The notes: generated by a model from the letters alone, not told the origin. 39,580 nt of DNA from Planctomycetota bacterium (GCA_024230295.1 JAAERN010000113.1:1-39580), one strand, 5' to 3'; positions 22,173-30,928 are shown, numbered from the stretch's first letter. Made by a program: numbers and translations.

Positions 22173-22310
22173 TCGCAGTGGCATTGAGGGCCGATCCTCT
22201 GGGGCTGGCCACTCCCGCGGATGTGAGAGACGGAAGATGCGATTTAGCACCGTATAGGCAAGGATGATGCCGAGGCGTAGTTCCCGCACCCAGATTGTGG
22301 GGTGAAGGTT
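22173..22310 (-). other. Intergenic stretch with protein-like minus-strand frame (possible gene relic)
   Basis: Between the protease and the channel gene, a minus-strand frame reads HPTIWVRELRLGIILAYTVL followed by NRIFRLSHPREWPAPEDRPS. It continues without a stop into the antisense of the protease gene, so no natural end is defined. The ELRLGIILAYTVLNRIF stretch faintly recalls the C-terminal helix of IS4-type transposases, but this is weak. No start or ribosome site is seen. Confidence 0.2.
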
Positions 22311-22350
22311 TCCAGGATGAACCTCGGCCCGTCGCGGTATCCTCCGCCGC

Positions 22351-23520
22351 ATGATGCTGCCACACCTGCCGCTGTTCATGACCTTGACCGCCGATCCGAC
22401 CTCGGAAGAAACGATCAAATCTGGCGTGGACACCAATTTTGTCTCCATATTGACGATGCTTGGCATCGTGGTTGGCGCCGCGATCGTGTTGCACGTGGTG
22501 TTGAGTTGGCTGCTTGGTCGGCTCGCTCGGCTGTCACGCGGCCGGCTTCGGTGGGGCGGCGTACTTGCAGGTGCGGCGAGGATGCCGGTCGGGCTTGCGA
22601 TCTGGCTGCTTGCGGCGACGTGGATGTTGGAACACGGCGCGAGTCTGTGGGTCTTCTTTGCACCCGGCGATGGCACGGTGGCGACGGATGTCGACCACTT
22701 CGTGGACATGTCTCTTCCTGCTGGCAGAATCATCATCGCTGTCTTCTGCATGACGCTTTTCGCGGCTCGCACGGTGCGTCGCACGCAGCATCTGATCGAA
22801 GATCAAGCGCGGGACAGCGGCAGCGAGATGGACATGACGGCGCTGCAGGCCCTCTTTGGGATTGGCGTCGTGCTCGTGTGGATCGTCGGCATCATCGTCG
22901 GCATGCAGGCACTCGGCATGAATATGAGCGCCATCCTGACGATCGGTGGCATCGGTTCCGCCGCCTTTGCGTTCGCATCCAAGGATGTCATCGCGAACTT
23001 CTTCGGCGGCATCATGGTGCTCTTCAATCGACCGTTTCGAGTGGGGGATTGGGTTGTTGTCAAGGGTGTCGAAGGCGGCATCGAGCGGATTGGGCTGTAT
23101 GCCACCTACATCCGAACGGGCGATAAGCGGCTGGTCTACGTTCCCAACTCCGTATTTGTCTCAGGCGTGATCGAGAACACGTCTGAGCGAACCAATCGAC
23201 GGCTCAGCGAGACGATTGGTGTGCGGTACGACGACTTTGATGCGGTCGAGGCGATCATCGCCGACATTGGCGCCATCCTTGAAGCCGACGAGGCTATCGA
23301 TCACAACCAATCTGTTCGGGTCAGTTTCGGCGGCTACGGCGATTCGGCCATCGACATTGCAATTCTGGCATTTACGACCACGACGTCAATCGCTGAGTTT
23401 GTCAAGATCCGCGAACGACTCATGCTCCAAGTCGGCCGCATCGTGCAGAAGCATGATGCCGACTTCGCGTTCCCCACAATGACTGTCGACGTGGCGGCGA
23501 CTCCGCCGTTGGGGAATTGA
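22351..23520 (+). CDS. MscS-family small-conductance mechanosensitive channel
   Basis: The 389-residue protein has four or five predicted transmembrane segments (about 30-50, 75-95, 110-130, 165-185 and 190-210). They are followed by the MscS core: the pore-lining helix GIGSAAFAFASKDVIANFFGGIMVLFNRPF and the beta-domain entry RVGDWVVVKGVEGGIERIGLYATYIRTGDKRLVYVPNSVF. The C-terminal alpha/beta domain is complete. MscS channels open under membrane tension and release solutes on hypo-osmotic shock. The start is the ATG at 22351 or 22354; no good ribosome site is visible. It stands alone, with gene debris on both sides. Confidence 0.93.
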   Translation: MMLPHLPLFMTLTADPTSEETIKSGVDTNFVSILTMLGIVVGAAIVLHVVLSWLLGRLARLSRGRLRWGGVLAGAARMPVGLAIWLLAATWMLEHGASLWVFFAPGDGTVATDVDHFVDMSLPAGRIIIAVFCMTLFAARTVRRTQHLIEDQARDSGSEMDMTALQALFGIGVVLVWIVGIIVGMQALGMNMSAILTIGGIGSAAFAFASKDVIANFFGGIMVLFNRPFRVGDWVVVKGVEGGIERIGLYATYIRTGDKRLVYVPNSVFVSGVIENTSERTNRRLSETIGVRYDDFDAVEAIIADIGAILEADEAIDHNQSVRVSFGGYGDSAIDIAILAFTTTTSIAEFVKIRERLMLQVGRIVQKHDADFAFPTMTVDVAATPPLGN

Positions 23521-23568
23521 TGAGTGGGCGCTACCGGCACATGACTCTCCCGCGGCAAAGCCGCACCC

Positions 23569-23706
23569 TCAACCACACGCCCCCCAACGAGACAGCAGCA
23601 GCAGAAGATCGTTGACATTCGTATCACTGCTTCCGTTGATGTCACATGTCCTGGCGAACTCCGCCAAGATGTGCGAGCCGTCGAGATCAAGATGGGCTCG
23701 CGTCAT
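23569..23706 (-). pseudogene. Orphan dockerin-like C-terminal tail
   Basis: A minus-strand frame from 23706 to a TGA at 23569-23571 codes 45 residues ending ARTCDINGSSDTNVNDLLLL and LSRWGACG. This is the same ending found on the P-domain, metzincin and C25 protease genes here. There is an in-frame TAG just upstream and no domain before it. A further frame above it (23722-23925), with TWFIETDQLHRDASLQWMLTWIDAIAS before a TAG, may belong to the same dead gene. I read this as the 3' relic of a secreted-protein gene. The remaining bases of 23521-23941 hold only this debris and the hairpin at 23888-23911. Confidence 0.7.
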
Positions 23707-23887
23707 GGGGCCCCGCTGAGGCTAGGAGGCAATGGCATCGATCCAAGTCAACATCCACTGTAAAGAGGCATCGCGATGCAATTGATCGGTCTCAATGAAC
23801 CATGTCATGCCATTTCCCCAAGGCTGCTGCCAGCGAAAATGGGCAGATCGCACGACTGAGTTTCTCGGCGAGTTGGAAACCATGTCA

Positions 23888-23911
23888 CAAGGCCCCCCGA
23901 AGGGGGCCTTG
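23888..23911 (-). terminator. Perfect GC hairpin after the glycine-zipper lipoprotein gene
   Basis: CAAGGCCCCC and GGGGGCCTTG form a perfect 10-bp stem with a CGAA tetraloop, extendable by two more pairs. It lies 30 bases after the lipoprotein stop at 23942 on the minus strand. No T-run follows. Confidence 0.65.
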
Positions 23912-23941
23912 TGGTGAAGATCCAAGAGGTCATGGACGAGC

Positions 23942-24163
23942 CTACTCGTTGTTGGCGTCCTGCTTGTCCTGCTCGTTGCCGATCAACGCGCCGGTTACAG
24001 CGCCGGCTCCGCCGCCGACGACCGCACCAACTGGGCCAGCGATCAGAGCGCCGCTGGCTGCGCCGGCTCCGCCGCCGATGAGGGCATCGGTTTGGGTGTG
24101 GGTGTCACACCCGGCGAGTCCGGCTGCGGCGATGGTTGTCAGGATCAGGGTGATGCATTTCAC
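23942..24163 (-). CDS. Small glycine-zipper outer-membrane-type lipoprotein
   Basis: The 73-residue protein has a lipoprotein signal peptide with lipobox LAGC (Cys19) and a mature part made mostly of a glycine zipper: ALIGGGAGAASGALIAGPVGAVVGGGAGAVTGALIG, that is repeated GxxxG patterns (about 28-63), then a charged tail NEQDKQDANNE. Such short proteins resemble OsmB/YMGG-like or 'glycine zipper 2TM' lipoproteins that insert in the outer membrane. AAGGAG lies upstream of the ATG at a good distance. It follows the MsrB-MsrA gene by 45 bases on the same strand. Its function is unknown; envelope stress is a family-level guess. Confidence 0.85.
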   Translation of the reverse strand: MKCITLILTTIAAAGLAGCDTHTQTDALIGGGAGAASGALIAGPVGAVVGGGAGAVTGALIGNEQDKQDANNE

Positions 24164-24208
24164 GGGTTTTCTCCTTGTGGCGCTCAGACGCCGATATGGG
24201 GTGATTGA

Positions 24209-25282
24209 TTAGTGCATTGGACTGGTGGCGGCATTCGCCGGCCAGGGGTTCGTGATGTGGCAGGCGCGACCGGTTCGCGCCACGTAATTCTGATGGTACC
24301 TCTCGGCGGCATGAAACTTCTCCGCAGGCTCAACCTGAGTTGCGACGGGACCAGCCAGTGTGCCTGAGGCCTCCAGATCCGCGATCGCGGCTCGGGCGAT
24401 GGCTTCTTGTTCGGAGGAAGTCGTCCAGATTCCCGATCGGTATTGCGTTCCGACATCGGGGCCTTGCCGATCGACTTCGGTCGGATCATGCATGCGGAAG
24501 AAGGCATCCACGAGTTCGCGGTAGGAGATCGTCTTTGGGTCAAAGACGACCTTGACGGTTTCCGCGTGGTTGGTTTCGCCGCTGCAAACATCCTGATAGT
24601 TGGTTGGCCCTTCCACGCCCTGCATGTAGCCACTCTCAGCGTCAACAACGCCAACGCCCTTCTGCATGTAGTGCTCAATACCCCAGAAGCAACCGCCGGC
24701 AAAGTAGGCAGTTTCCAGCTCAATGGATCTGCTTGCCTCGGGCACTGGTTGTCCTTTCTCAAGGAACGTGAGAGACAGCGAGTTGAGGCAGTGCCGCTCG
24801 CCTGTCGGTGGGGGACCATCGGGGAACACGTGTCCGAGATGCGAGCCGCACCGGACGCAAGAGATTTCAGTCCGCACCATGCCGTGGCTGGAATCATCTG
24901 TCCGAGTGACGTGTTGGGGATCGACCTCGCAGAAGAAACTCGGCCATCCAGTACCGGACGTGAACTTGTGGTCGCTCGAAAAGAGTGGAAGCCCGCACAC
25001 GACACAGACGTATGTGCCGTCCTTTTTGTTATCCAGCAGCGTCCCGCAGAAGGCCGGCTCGGTGCCGTCTCTTTGAGTCACTTCAAAGGTCTTGGGGTCG
25101 AGTTTGGCTGACAGGGTTTGGCGATGATCAGCGGTCAGCGGGGTGATGTCGTACCCACTCTTTGAGATGGTCGCCATGGTCGAGGAGTCCTTGGACGTAA
25201 CTTTGTCCGCAGGCGGCTCGGCGCAGGCGGTGGTCAAGAGGAGGGCACAGAGGATCACGGGCAAGCATCGCATGGGAACCAT
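24209..25282 (-). CDS. msrAB: Fused MsrB-MsrA peptide methionine sulfoxide reductase, exported lipoprotein
   Basis: The bifunctional enzyme repairs both stereoisomers of methionine sulfoxide. The N-terminus has a lipoprotein-type signal (LPVILCALLLTTAC), so it acts outside the cytoplasm. The MsrB domain comes first (about 40-165): zinc pairs CVVC and CVRC, then GSHLGHVFPDGPPPTGERHCLNS with the catalytic Cys in RHC. The MsrA domain follows (about 180-357), with the catalytic AGGCFWG and the ETNHAETVKVVFDP and GTQYRSGIW segments. The B-A order is the reverse of the A-B order in PilB-type fusions. The start may be the ATG at 25282 or that at 25273; neither has a ribosome site. The 62 bases to the divergent queD-like gene must hold both promoters. 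Confidence 0.93.
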   Translation of the reverse strand: MVPMRCLPVILCALLLTTACAEPPADKVTSKDSSTMATISKSGYDITPLTADHRQTLSAKLDPKTFEVTQRDGTEPAFCGTLLDNKKDGTYVCVVCGLPLFSSDHKFTSGTGWPSFFCEVDPQHVTRTDDSSHGMVRTEISCVRCGSHLGHVFPDGPPPTGERHCLNSLSLTFLEKGQPVPEASRSIELETAYFAGGCFWGIEHYMQKGVGVVDAESGYMQGVEGPTNYQDVCSGETNHAETVKVVFDPKTISYRELVDAFFRMHDPTEVDRQGPDVGTQYRSGIWTTSSEQEAIARAAIADLEASGTLAGPVATQVEPAEKFHAAERYHQNYVARTGRACHITNPWPANAATSPMH

Positions 25283-25344
25283 ATTAGGGAGTGGTGGCCC
25301 CAAGTTCGCTCCGCGGCGCTCCGGCACGATATCCTGCGTCGGTT

Positions 25345-25704
25345 ATGCAGGTCACGCTCCTCAAGACGTTCCGTTTCGAAGCCGCCCACTGGCTGCCCAC
25401 CTTTGCCGAGGGCCATAAGTGCAGGCGAATGCATGGGCACTCATTCAAAGTGGATGTCGCGGTCTCCGGTGAGGTCGACCCAGCAAAGGGCTATCTGATT
25501 GATTACGGGGATATCTCGGTGGCTTGGGCGCCGATCGAGGCGCAACTCGACCACCACCTTCTCAATGAGATTCAGGGGCTGGAGAACCCGACGAGCGAGA
25601 TGCTCGCGGTGTGGATCTGGGACCGGCTGAAGCCGGTCCTGCCCATGATCGAATCGATCACGGTGCACGAGACCTGCACCAGCAGCTGCGTCTACCGCGG
25701 TTGA
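25345..25704 (+). CDS. queD: 6-pyruvoyl-tetrahydropterin synthase / QueD family enzyme
   Basis: The 119-residue protein matches the family length. Zinc histidines are His15 (FEAAHWL), His30 and His32 (MHGHSF), with the nucleophile candidate Cys26 in KCRRMHGH. The later DHHLLN, NPTSEMLAVWIWDRL and HETCTSSCVY motifs are all family-typical. QueD converts dihydroneopterin triphosphate to 6-carboxy-tetrahydropterin in queuosine/7-deazaguanine synthesis; PTPS relatives make tetrahydropterins. The Cys spacing before HGH and the short length favour QueD. No other queuosine gene is in the window. The start at 25345 (MQVTLLKTF) is chosen from the family N-terminus; the frame is open further upstream. 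Confidence 0.9.
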   Translation: MQVTLLKTFRFEAAHWLPTFAEGHKCRRMHGHSFKVDVAVSGEVDPAKGYLIDYGDISVAWAPIEAQLDHHLLNEIQGLENPTSEMLAVWIWDRLKPVLPMIESITVHETCTSSCVYRG

Positions 25705-25758
25705 GCGGCGCATGCGGCGCCTGAAGTACACTGCGGGGCCTCAAAAGGAGGTTTTCCG

Positions 25759-27246
25759 ATGTCGGTTGTTCCAGCGGTTCATGTCATCAATGGTGCTCGA
25801 GTCGAGGCGATGGGGGCGGAGTCCTCGTTTGCCGACATCAATCCAGCGACGGGCGAGGTGCTCGCCCAAGTTCCCCTTGACGGCGAGGCGGCAGTCGACG
25901 CCGCCGTGAGGGCCGCCGCAGATGCCTTTCCGGCGTGGTCCGCGACGCCTGTCGGAGAACGGTGCCAGGTGCTCTTCTCGTATAAACAGGTCCTTGAATC
26001 GCACTTTGACGAATTGACCGACATGATCGTCGAGGAGCATGGCAAGAACGTGCCGGAGGCTCGCGGCGATGTCCGCCGCGGTATTGACTGCATCGAGTAC
26101 GCGTGTAGTGCGCCCTCACTCATGATGGGTCGAACGCTTCCGAGAATTGCGGTATCGAGTTCCTTCAGCCGCGAGCGTGCCGAGAACATTCCGCTGGACA
26201 GCACGATGGAGCGCGTGCCGCTCGGAGTCTGCGCGGGCATCACGCCTTTCAATTTCCCGATCATGGTTCCAATGTGGATGTGGCCGATGGCGATCGCCTG
26301 CGGCAACACGTTTGTGCTCAAGCCCAGCGAGAAAGTATCTCTTTGCGCGGTGCGCGAGGTGGAACTCGCCAAGGAAGCGGGGCTCCCTGATGGCGTCCTC
26401 AATCTGGTACTCGGCGGTGTGGATGCTTCGACATCGCTCATCACCCATGAAGATGTCAAGGCCGTTTCATTCGTCGGATCGACTCCGGTTGCAAGGAAGG
26501 TCTACGCCACGGCGACCGCTGCAGGTAAGCGTGCGCAGTGCATGGGCGGGGCCAAAAACTGCATGATCATCATGCCGGACGCGAATCGCGAAGCCGCTGT
26601 TGACGGTGTGCTCGGTTCGGCATTTGGGAACACCGGACAGCGGTGTCTTGCCGGCTCGGTTGCGATTCCGGTGGGCGACGCGGCCGATTGGTTCGTGCCC
26701 GCGATTGTCGATGCGGCGAAAGGAATCAAGACGGCCGCTGGCAGTGACGCTGACTGCGGCATGGGGCCGCTCATCGATGCGGCAAGTTGCAATCGTGTGA
26801 CAACGGCTATCGTCAATGGCGTCGAAGAGGGAGCAGATCTGCTGCTCGACGGACGAGAGGCGTCCATGCCCGATGGTGACTGCTTTGTGGGGCCAACCAT
26901 CTTTGATCGCGTGACTCCTGGCATGATTCTGGCCGATCAGGAGATCTTCGGCCCAGTACTTTCCATCATGCGGCGCGACACGCTTGATGATGCCATCGAG
27001 GTCACGCGGCAGTCGCCCTTCGGCAATATGGCCGTCATGTTTACTTCGAGCGGCTACGCCGCCAACCGATTCCGCACCGAAGCGGGCGCGGGCATGATCG
27101 GCATCAACGTAGGTGTTCCCGCACCGATGGCGGTGTTCCCGTTCTCGGGCTGGAAAGATTCATTCTTCGGATCACTTCATGCCAATGGAGAGGATGCAGT
27201 TCGCTTCTTTACGGAGTGCCGCATCCTCGTCAGTCGCTGGTTCTGA
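25759..27246 (+). CDS. mmsA: CoA-acylating methylmalonate/malonate-semialdehyde dehydrogenase
   Basis: This is a 495-residue aldehyde dehydrogenase of the MmsA branch. Marks are the N-terminal NPATGEVLAQVP, EEHGKNVPEARGDVRRGIDCIEYA, the cofactor region PLGVCAGITPFNFPIMVPMWM, the VGSTPVARKVYATA segment, GGAKNCMIIMPDAN, and the catalytic cysteine in GQRCLAG. MmsA oxidatively decarboxylates methylmalonate semialdehyde to propionyl-CoA and malonate semialdehyde to acetyl-CoA. The latter is exactly the product expected from beta-alanine transamination by the gene four kb downstream. It opens the pyrimidine-degradation operon. The start at 25759 has AAAAGGAGG just upstream. Paralogues serve valine or inositol degradation, so the role in pyrimidine breakdown is inferred from the operon. 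Confidence 0.93.
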   Translation: MSVVPAVHVINGARVEAMGAESSFADINPATGEVLAQVPLDGEAAVDAAVRAAADAFPAWSATPVGERCQVLFSYKQVLESHFDELTDMIVEEHGKNVPEARGDVRRGIDCIEYACSAPSLMMGRTLPRIAVSSSFSRERAENIPLDSTMERVPLGVCAGITPFNFPIMVPMWMWPMAIACGNTFVLKPSEKVSLCAVREVELAKEAGLPDGVLNLVLGGVDASTSLITHEDVKAVSFVGSTPVARKVYATATAAGKRAQCMGGAKNCMIIMPDANREAAVDGVLGSAFGNTGQRCLAGSVAIPVGDAADWFVPAIVDAAKGIKTAAGSDADCGMGPLIDAASCNRVTTAIVNGVEEGADLLLDGREASMPDGDCFVGPTIFDRVTPGMILADQEIFGPVLSIMRRDTLDDAIEVTRQSPFGNMAVMFTSSGYAANRFRTEAGAGMIGINVGVPAPMAVFPFSGWKDSFFGSLHANGEDAVRFFTECRILVSRWF

Positions 27247-27261
27247 TACGAAAGGACTTCC

Positions 27262-28131
27262 ATGGCTCGCATCACTCGCGCCGCGATCATTCAAGCATCG
27301 AACGCGCTCTCGGACTCGACCGACGTGCACGCGATCAAGCAGGCGATGATCGACAAGCATATCCCCTTGATTGCCGAGGCCGCCGAGAAGGGGGCCCAGG
27401 TGTGCTGCCTTCAGGAGATTTTCTCCGGGCCGTATTTCTGCGCAGAGCAGGACATCCGGTGGTATGAGACCGCTGAGTCGGTGCCTGATGGCCCGACCGT
27501 CAAACTAATGCAGCAACTTGCCAAGGAGCACGGCATGATCATGGTCGTGCCGATCTACGAGCAGGCTATGACGGGTGTGTATTACAACACCGCCGCCGTC
27601 ATCGACGAGCACGGCGAGTACCTCGGCCGATATCGCAAGCACCACATCCCGCACTGCAACCCTGGCTTCTGGGAAAAGTTCTACTTCACCCCAGGGAATG
27701 AGGGGTATCCGGTGTTTCAAACAAGTGCCGGGAAGATCGGTGTGTACATCTGCTATGACCGTCACTTCCCGGAAGGGGCGCGGGCGCTTGGCTTGGCCGG
27801 GGCGGAGATTGTTTTCAATCCGTCGGCCACAGTCGCTGGTCTGAGCGAGTACCTCTGGAAACTGGAGCAGCCCGCGCATGCGGTTGCCAATCAGTTCTTC
27901 GTTGGTGCCATCAATCGCGTCGGGACCGAGGCGCCTTGGGACATCGGCAAGTTCTATGGCCAGTCCTACTTCTGCGACCCCCGCGGACAGATTATGGTTG
28001 AGGGCAGCCGGGATGACGATGAGGTTGTCATTGCGGACCTCGATCTGGACCTCATCGAAGAGGTTCGCAACACATGGCAGTTCTTCCGTGATCGCCGGCC
28101 CGAGTCGTACGGGCCGCTGACCGAGAGATGA
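27262..28131 (+). CDS. pydC: Beta-ureidopropionase (N-carbamoyl-beta-alanine amidohydrolase), nitrilase superfamily
   Basis: The 289-residue enzyme carries the nitrilase-superfamily Glu-Lys-Cys triad: Glu52 (CLQEIF), Lys126 (RYRKHHIP) and Cys164 (ICYDRHFPEG). Close similarity to the beta-ureidopropionase/N-carbamoylputrescine amidase group is seen in FSGPYFCAEQD, PGFWEKFYFTPGN and QPAHAVANQFFVGAINRVG. It hydrolyses N-carbamoyl-beta-alanine to beta-alanine, CO2 and ammonia, step three of reductive pyrimidine degradation. The start has GAAAGGA upstream, and the stop overlaps the transporter start (ATGA). The dihydropyrimidinase in the same operon makes this substrate choice much more likely than carbamoylputrescine. 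Confidence 0.92.
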   Translation: MARITRAAIIQASNALSDSTDVHAIKQAMIDKHIPLIAEAAEKGAQVCCLQEIFSGPYFCAEQDIRWYETAESVPDGPTVKLMQQLAKEHGMIMVVPIYEQAMTGVYYNTAAVIDEHGEYLGRYRKHHIPHCNPGFWEKFYFTPGNEGYPVFQTSAGKIGVYICYDRHFPEGARALGLAGAEIVFNPSATVAGLSEYLWKLEQPAHAVANQFFVGAINRVGTEAPWDIGKFYGQSYFCDPRGQIMVEGSRDDDEVVIADLDLDLIEEVRNTWQFFRDRRPESYGPLTER

Positions 28132-29579
28132 GTGGGCCACTGAGTAACGCCGATCTCGCGCCGGTTCCGCCCGATCAGCGGACCTGGTCGCGTTGGAATA
28201 TCGCGGCGCTGTGGATCGGCATGGCTGTATGTATTCCCACATATATGTTGGCGGCGGGCATGATCGCAGCTGGCATGACCTGGTGGCAGGCGGTGCTGAC
28301 TGTGCTGCTTGGGAACATGATCGTGCTGCTTCCGATGATCGCCAACGGCCATGGCGGCACGAAGTACGGCGTGCCATTTCCGGTGCTGGCGAGGGCGAGT
28401 TTCGGAACCGTCGGCGCGCACATTCCGGCGATCGCCCGGGCCGTCGTTGCCTGTGGTTGGTTCGGAATTCAGACGTGGATTGGCGGAGCCGCGATCTACT
28501 CCATTCTCGGGGCGCTCGGCTGGATTACGCCTGCGACCGAAGCGGACATCCTGCCGTTTCTTGGAATCTCGATTGGGCAATTCCTGTGCTTCTTCGCGTT
28601 CTGGATTCTCCACGTTGTGATTGTGCTTGCGGGGATCGAGTCGATCAAGTGGGTCGAGGCGTACGCAGCGCCTTTCCTCATCGCATGTGGCGTAGCGCTT
28701 TTGGTTTGGGCGTTCGTGGCGGTCGATGACACGGCATCGCTCTTTGCCAGCAGTGGGTCCCGCGACGAAGGTGTGTCGTTCTGGACGATCTTCTTCCCAC
28801 AACTCACCGCGATGGTTGGTTTCTGGGCGACGCTGAGTCTCAATATCCCCGACTTCACACGGTATTGCCGCAGCCAACGCGATCAGGCGGCCGGACAACT
28901 TATGGGGCTGCCGTCGACCATGACGCTTTTCTCATTCGTCGGCATCATTGTGACCGGCGCGACAGTGGCGCTCTACGGCGAGGCGATTTGGGATCCGGTG
29001 GCTCTTGTTGCTCGAATGGGATCGACGACCGTTGTCGTACTCTCGATGGTTGCGCTTCTGATTGCGACGCTTTCAACGAACCTAGCCGCGAACGTCGTGA
29101 GCCCCGCGAACGGTTTCTCGAATCTCTGGCCGAGCCGTATCGGTTTCCGCGGCGGAGCGATGATGACGGCTGCGATCGGCATCATCATCATGCCGTGGCG
29201 GCTGATGACCGATCTTTCGGACTACATCTTCGTGTGGCTCATTGGCTACAGCGCGCTGCTTGGACCGATCGCGGGCATCATGCTGTGCGACTACTTCATC
29301 GTTCGCCGCACGGAACTCAATGCCGATGCGCTCTACGACCCCGAGGGTGAATACGCCGGTGTATCCGCGGCAGCCATCCTCGCGCTTGTCATGGCAGTGC
29401 TTCCGAATCTTCCCGGGTTCATCAATGCAGTCACCGGTACCGCTGGCACCGAGGAAGCGTTTTTTCACGCATTCTTTGATCAGATCTATGGATACGCATG
29501 GTTCGTCGGGCTCCCGCTTGCGATGGCGTTCTACTGGCTCTTCAAGCAGTTGCCCATTACCGGAGACAATGGTAAATGA
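28128..29579 (+). CDS. NCS1-family nucleobase/hydantoin transporter
   Basis: The 483-residue membrane protein has about 12 hydrophobic helices and the NCS1 (Mhp1/PucI/FurE) pattern: WNIAALWIGMAVCIPTYMLAAGMIA in helix 1, GTKYGVPFPVLARASFG, ACGWFGIQTWIGG, SLNIPDFTRYCRSQRDQAAGQ and the late DYFIVRRTELN. NCS1 proteins co-transport nucleobases, allantoin or hydantoins with Na+ or H+. Its place between beta-ureidopropionase and the aminotransferase points to uracil, thymine or a dihydropyrimidine as substrate. ATGA overlaps occur at both ends (28128-28131 and 29576-29579). Exact substrate specificity cannot be read from the sequence. Confidence 0.93.
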   Translation: MSGPLSNADLAPVPPDQRTWSRWNIAALWIGMAVCIPTYMLAAGMIAAGMTWWQAVLTVLLGNMIVLLPMIANGHGGTKYGVPFPVLARASFGTVGAHIPAIARAVVACGWFGIQTWIGGAAIYSILGALGWITPATEADILPFLGISIGQFLCFFAFWILHVVIVLAGIESIKWVEAYAAPFLIACGVALLVWAFVAVDDTASLFASSGSRDEGVSFWTIFFPQLTAMVGFWATLSLNIPDFTRYCRSQRDQAAGQLMGLPSTMTLFSFVGIIVTGATVALYGEAIWDPVALVARMGSTTVVVLSMVALLIATLSTNLAANVVSPANGFSNLWPSRIGFRGGAMMTAAIGIIIMPWRLMTDLSDYIFVWLIGYSALLGPIAGIMLCDYFIVRRTELNADALYDPEGEYAGVSAAAILALVMAVLPNLPGFINAVTGTAGTEEAFFHAFFDQIYGYAWFVGLPLAMAFYWLFKQLPITGDNGK

Positions 29580-30928
29580 CCGATCAACCTGTGTTGCCTG
29601 CGTGCTTGCATCAACCACGGTCCTATGACGGCCCGTCCCGCGAAGCGGTGCTTGACATGCGGCGGGAGTTTCTCACGCCCGCGCTGGTTACGTACTACGC
29701 TGAGCCAATCATGATCGTTGAAGGCCACATGCAGTGGCTCTTCGATGAAACCGGTCGGCGGTACCTTGACGGTATTGCAGGAATCGTCACTGTGGCAGTG
29801 GGGCACTGCCATCCCAAGGTCGTCGAGGCGGTGCGGGAACAGAACGAGCGGCTTCAGCATACGACGACGATCTACTTGAATCCGAATATCGCTGAGTTCG
29901 GGAAGAAACTCATATCAACCTTCCCGAAGGATTCTGGACTTGGCGTGTGCTATTTCACCAACTCCGGCAGCGAGGCCAATGAACTCGCCATGCTCATGGC
30001 GCGGCTGCACACCGGCAACTTCGACATCTTGGCGCTTCGCAATGCCTATCACGGCCTGAGCAATCAGGCGATGGGTTTGACGGCCCTGCACTCGTGGAAG
30101 TATCCGTATCCGCACGGTTTCGGTGTGAAGCACGTGAAGTGCCCCGATCGCTATCGCGGGCCGCACGGCTATGACGATCCAGATGCGGGGGCAAAGTACG
30201 CCGTGGAAGTTGAAGACGTACTTCGGTACACCACATCAGGCCAAGTGGCAGGCTTCATAGCCGAGCCGATCCAAGGCGTGGGTGGGACGATCGAACTTCC
30301 TGATGGCTACTTGCCTCGCGTCTACGAGCTCATTCGAGAACACGGCGGGTTGTGCATCAGCGATGAAGTGCAGACTGGATTTGGCCGAACGGGCACGAAT
30401 TTTTGGGGCTTCGAGAACCACGGAGTCAAGCCGGACATTGTCACGATGGCGAAGGGCATCGGCAATGGCGCGCCGCTTGCGTGTTGTGTCGCGCGTGCCG
30501 AGATCGCAGACTGCATGAAACAGCGGCTGCACTTCAATACCTATGGTGGGAATCCTGTGTCAATGGCGCAGGGACTTGCAACGCTCGATGTACTCCTGGA
30601 AGACAACGTCCAGCAGCATGCCGCCGATGTCGGTGGCTATCTCAAGCAGGGGCTTGAAGAGCTCCAGTCGCGTCACTCCATCGTGGGCGACGTTCGGGGG
30701 CAGGGGCTCATGCTCGGCGTCGAGCTCGTGACGGACTGTGATGCCAAGACACCGGCCTCGGCGGAGACTGCCAAGGTCCACGAGCGGGCCAAGGATCTCG
30801 GACTCTTGATCGGCAAGGGTGGAGTGTTCGGCAATGTGCTTCGTATCAAGCCGCCGATGTGCATCCAGCGTGAGGACTGCGACTTCATGTGCGAGGTGCT
30901 GGATATGTGCCTGAGCGAGGTAGGTTGA
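29576..30928 (+). CDS. Class III PLP aminotransferase, probable beta-alanine aminotransferase (AGXT2-like)
   Basis: The 450-residue fold-type I enzyme shows the class III marks: YLDGIAGIVTVAVGHCHPKV, the FTNSGSEANELAMLMAR cofactor-phosphate region, SDEVQTGFGRTG with the PLP-ring aspartate equivalent, and the Schiff-base lysine in MAKGIGNGAPLA. Similarity is to the alanine-glyoxylate/beta-alanine-pyruvate group. In this operon the natural amino donors are beta-alanine and beta-aminoisobutyrate, giving malonate and methylmalonate semialdehydes for the MmsA-like enzyme. It overlaps both neighbours (ATGA at the start; the stop shares one base with the dihydropyrimidinase ATG). The amino acceptor, pyruvate, glyoxylate or 2-oxoglutarate, is not known. 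Confidence 0.9.
   Translation: MTDQPVLPACLHQPRSYDGPSREAVLDMRREFLTPALVTYYAEPIMIVEGHMQWLFDETGRRYLDGIAGIVTVAVGHCHPKVVEAVREQNERLQHTTTIYLNPNIAEFGKKLISTFPKDSGLGVCYFTNSGSEANELAMLMARLHTGNFDILALRNAYHGLSNQAMGLTALHSWKYPYPHGFGVKHVKCPDRYRGPHGYDDPDAGAKYAVEVEDVLRYTTSGQVAGFIAEPIQGVGGTIELPDGYLPRVYELIREHGGLCISDEVQTGFGRTGTNFWGFENHGVKPDIVTMAKGIGNGAPLACCVARAEIADCMKQRLHFNTYGGNPVSMAQGLATLDVLLEDNVQQHAADVGGYLKQGLEELQSRHSIVGDVRGQGLMLGVELVTDCDAKTPASAETAKVHERAKDLGLLIGKGGVFGNVLRIKPPMCIQREDCDFMCEVLDMCLSEVG

Noticed and set aside
21717-22784. 355-codon minus-strand frame
   Set aside because: It spans the antisense of the end of the protease gene and the start of the MscS gene; only the intergenic part (22173-22310) has any coding look and is listed separately as weak.
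23552-23564. GCGGC AAA GCCGC mini-hairpin after the MscS gene as terminator
   Set aside because: The stem has only five pairs, the loop three bases and there is no T-run; too weak to list.
24184-25111. Long frames on both strands opposite or shifted to the MsrB-MsrA gene
   Set aside because: They are shadows; the MsrB/MsrA motifs lie only in the 24209-25282 minus frame.
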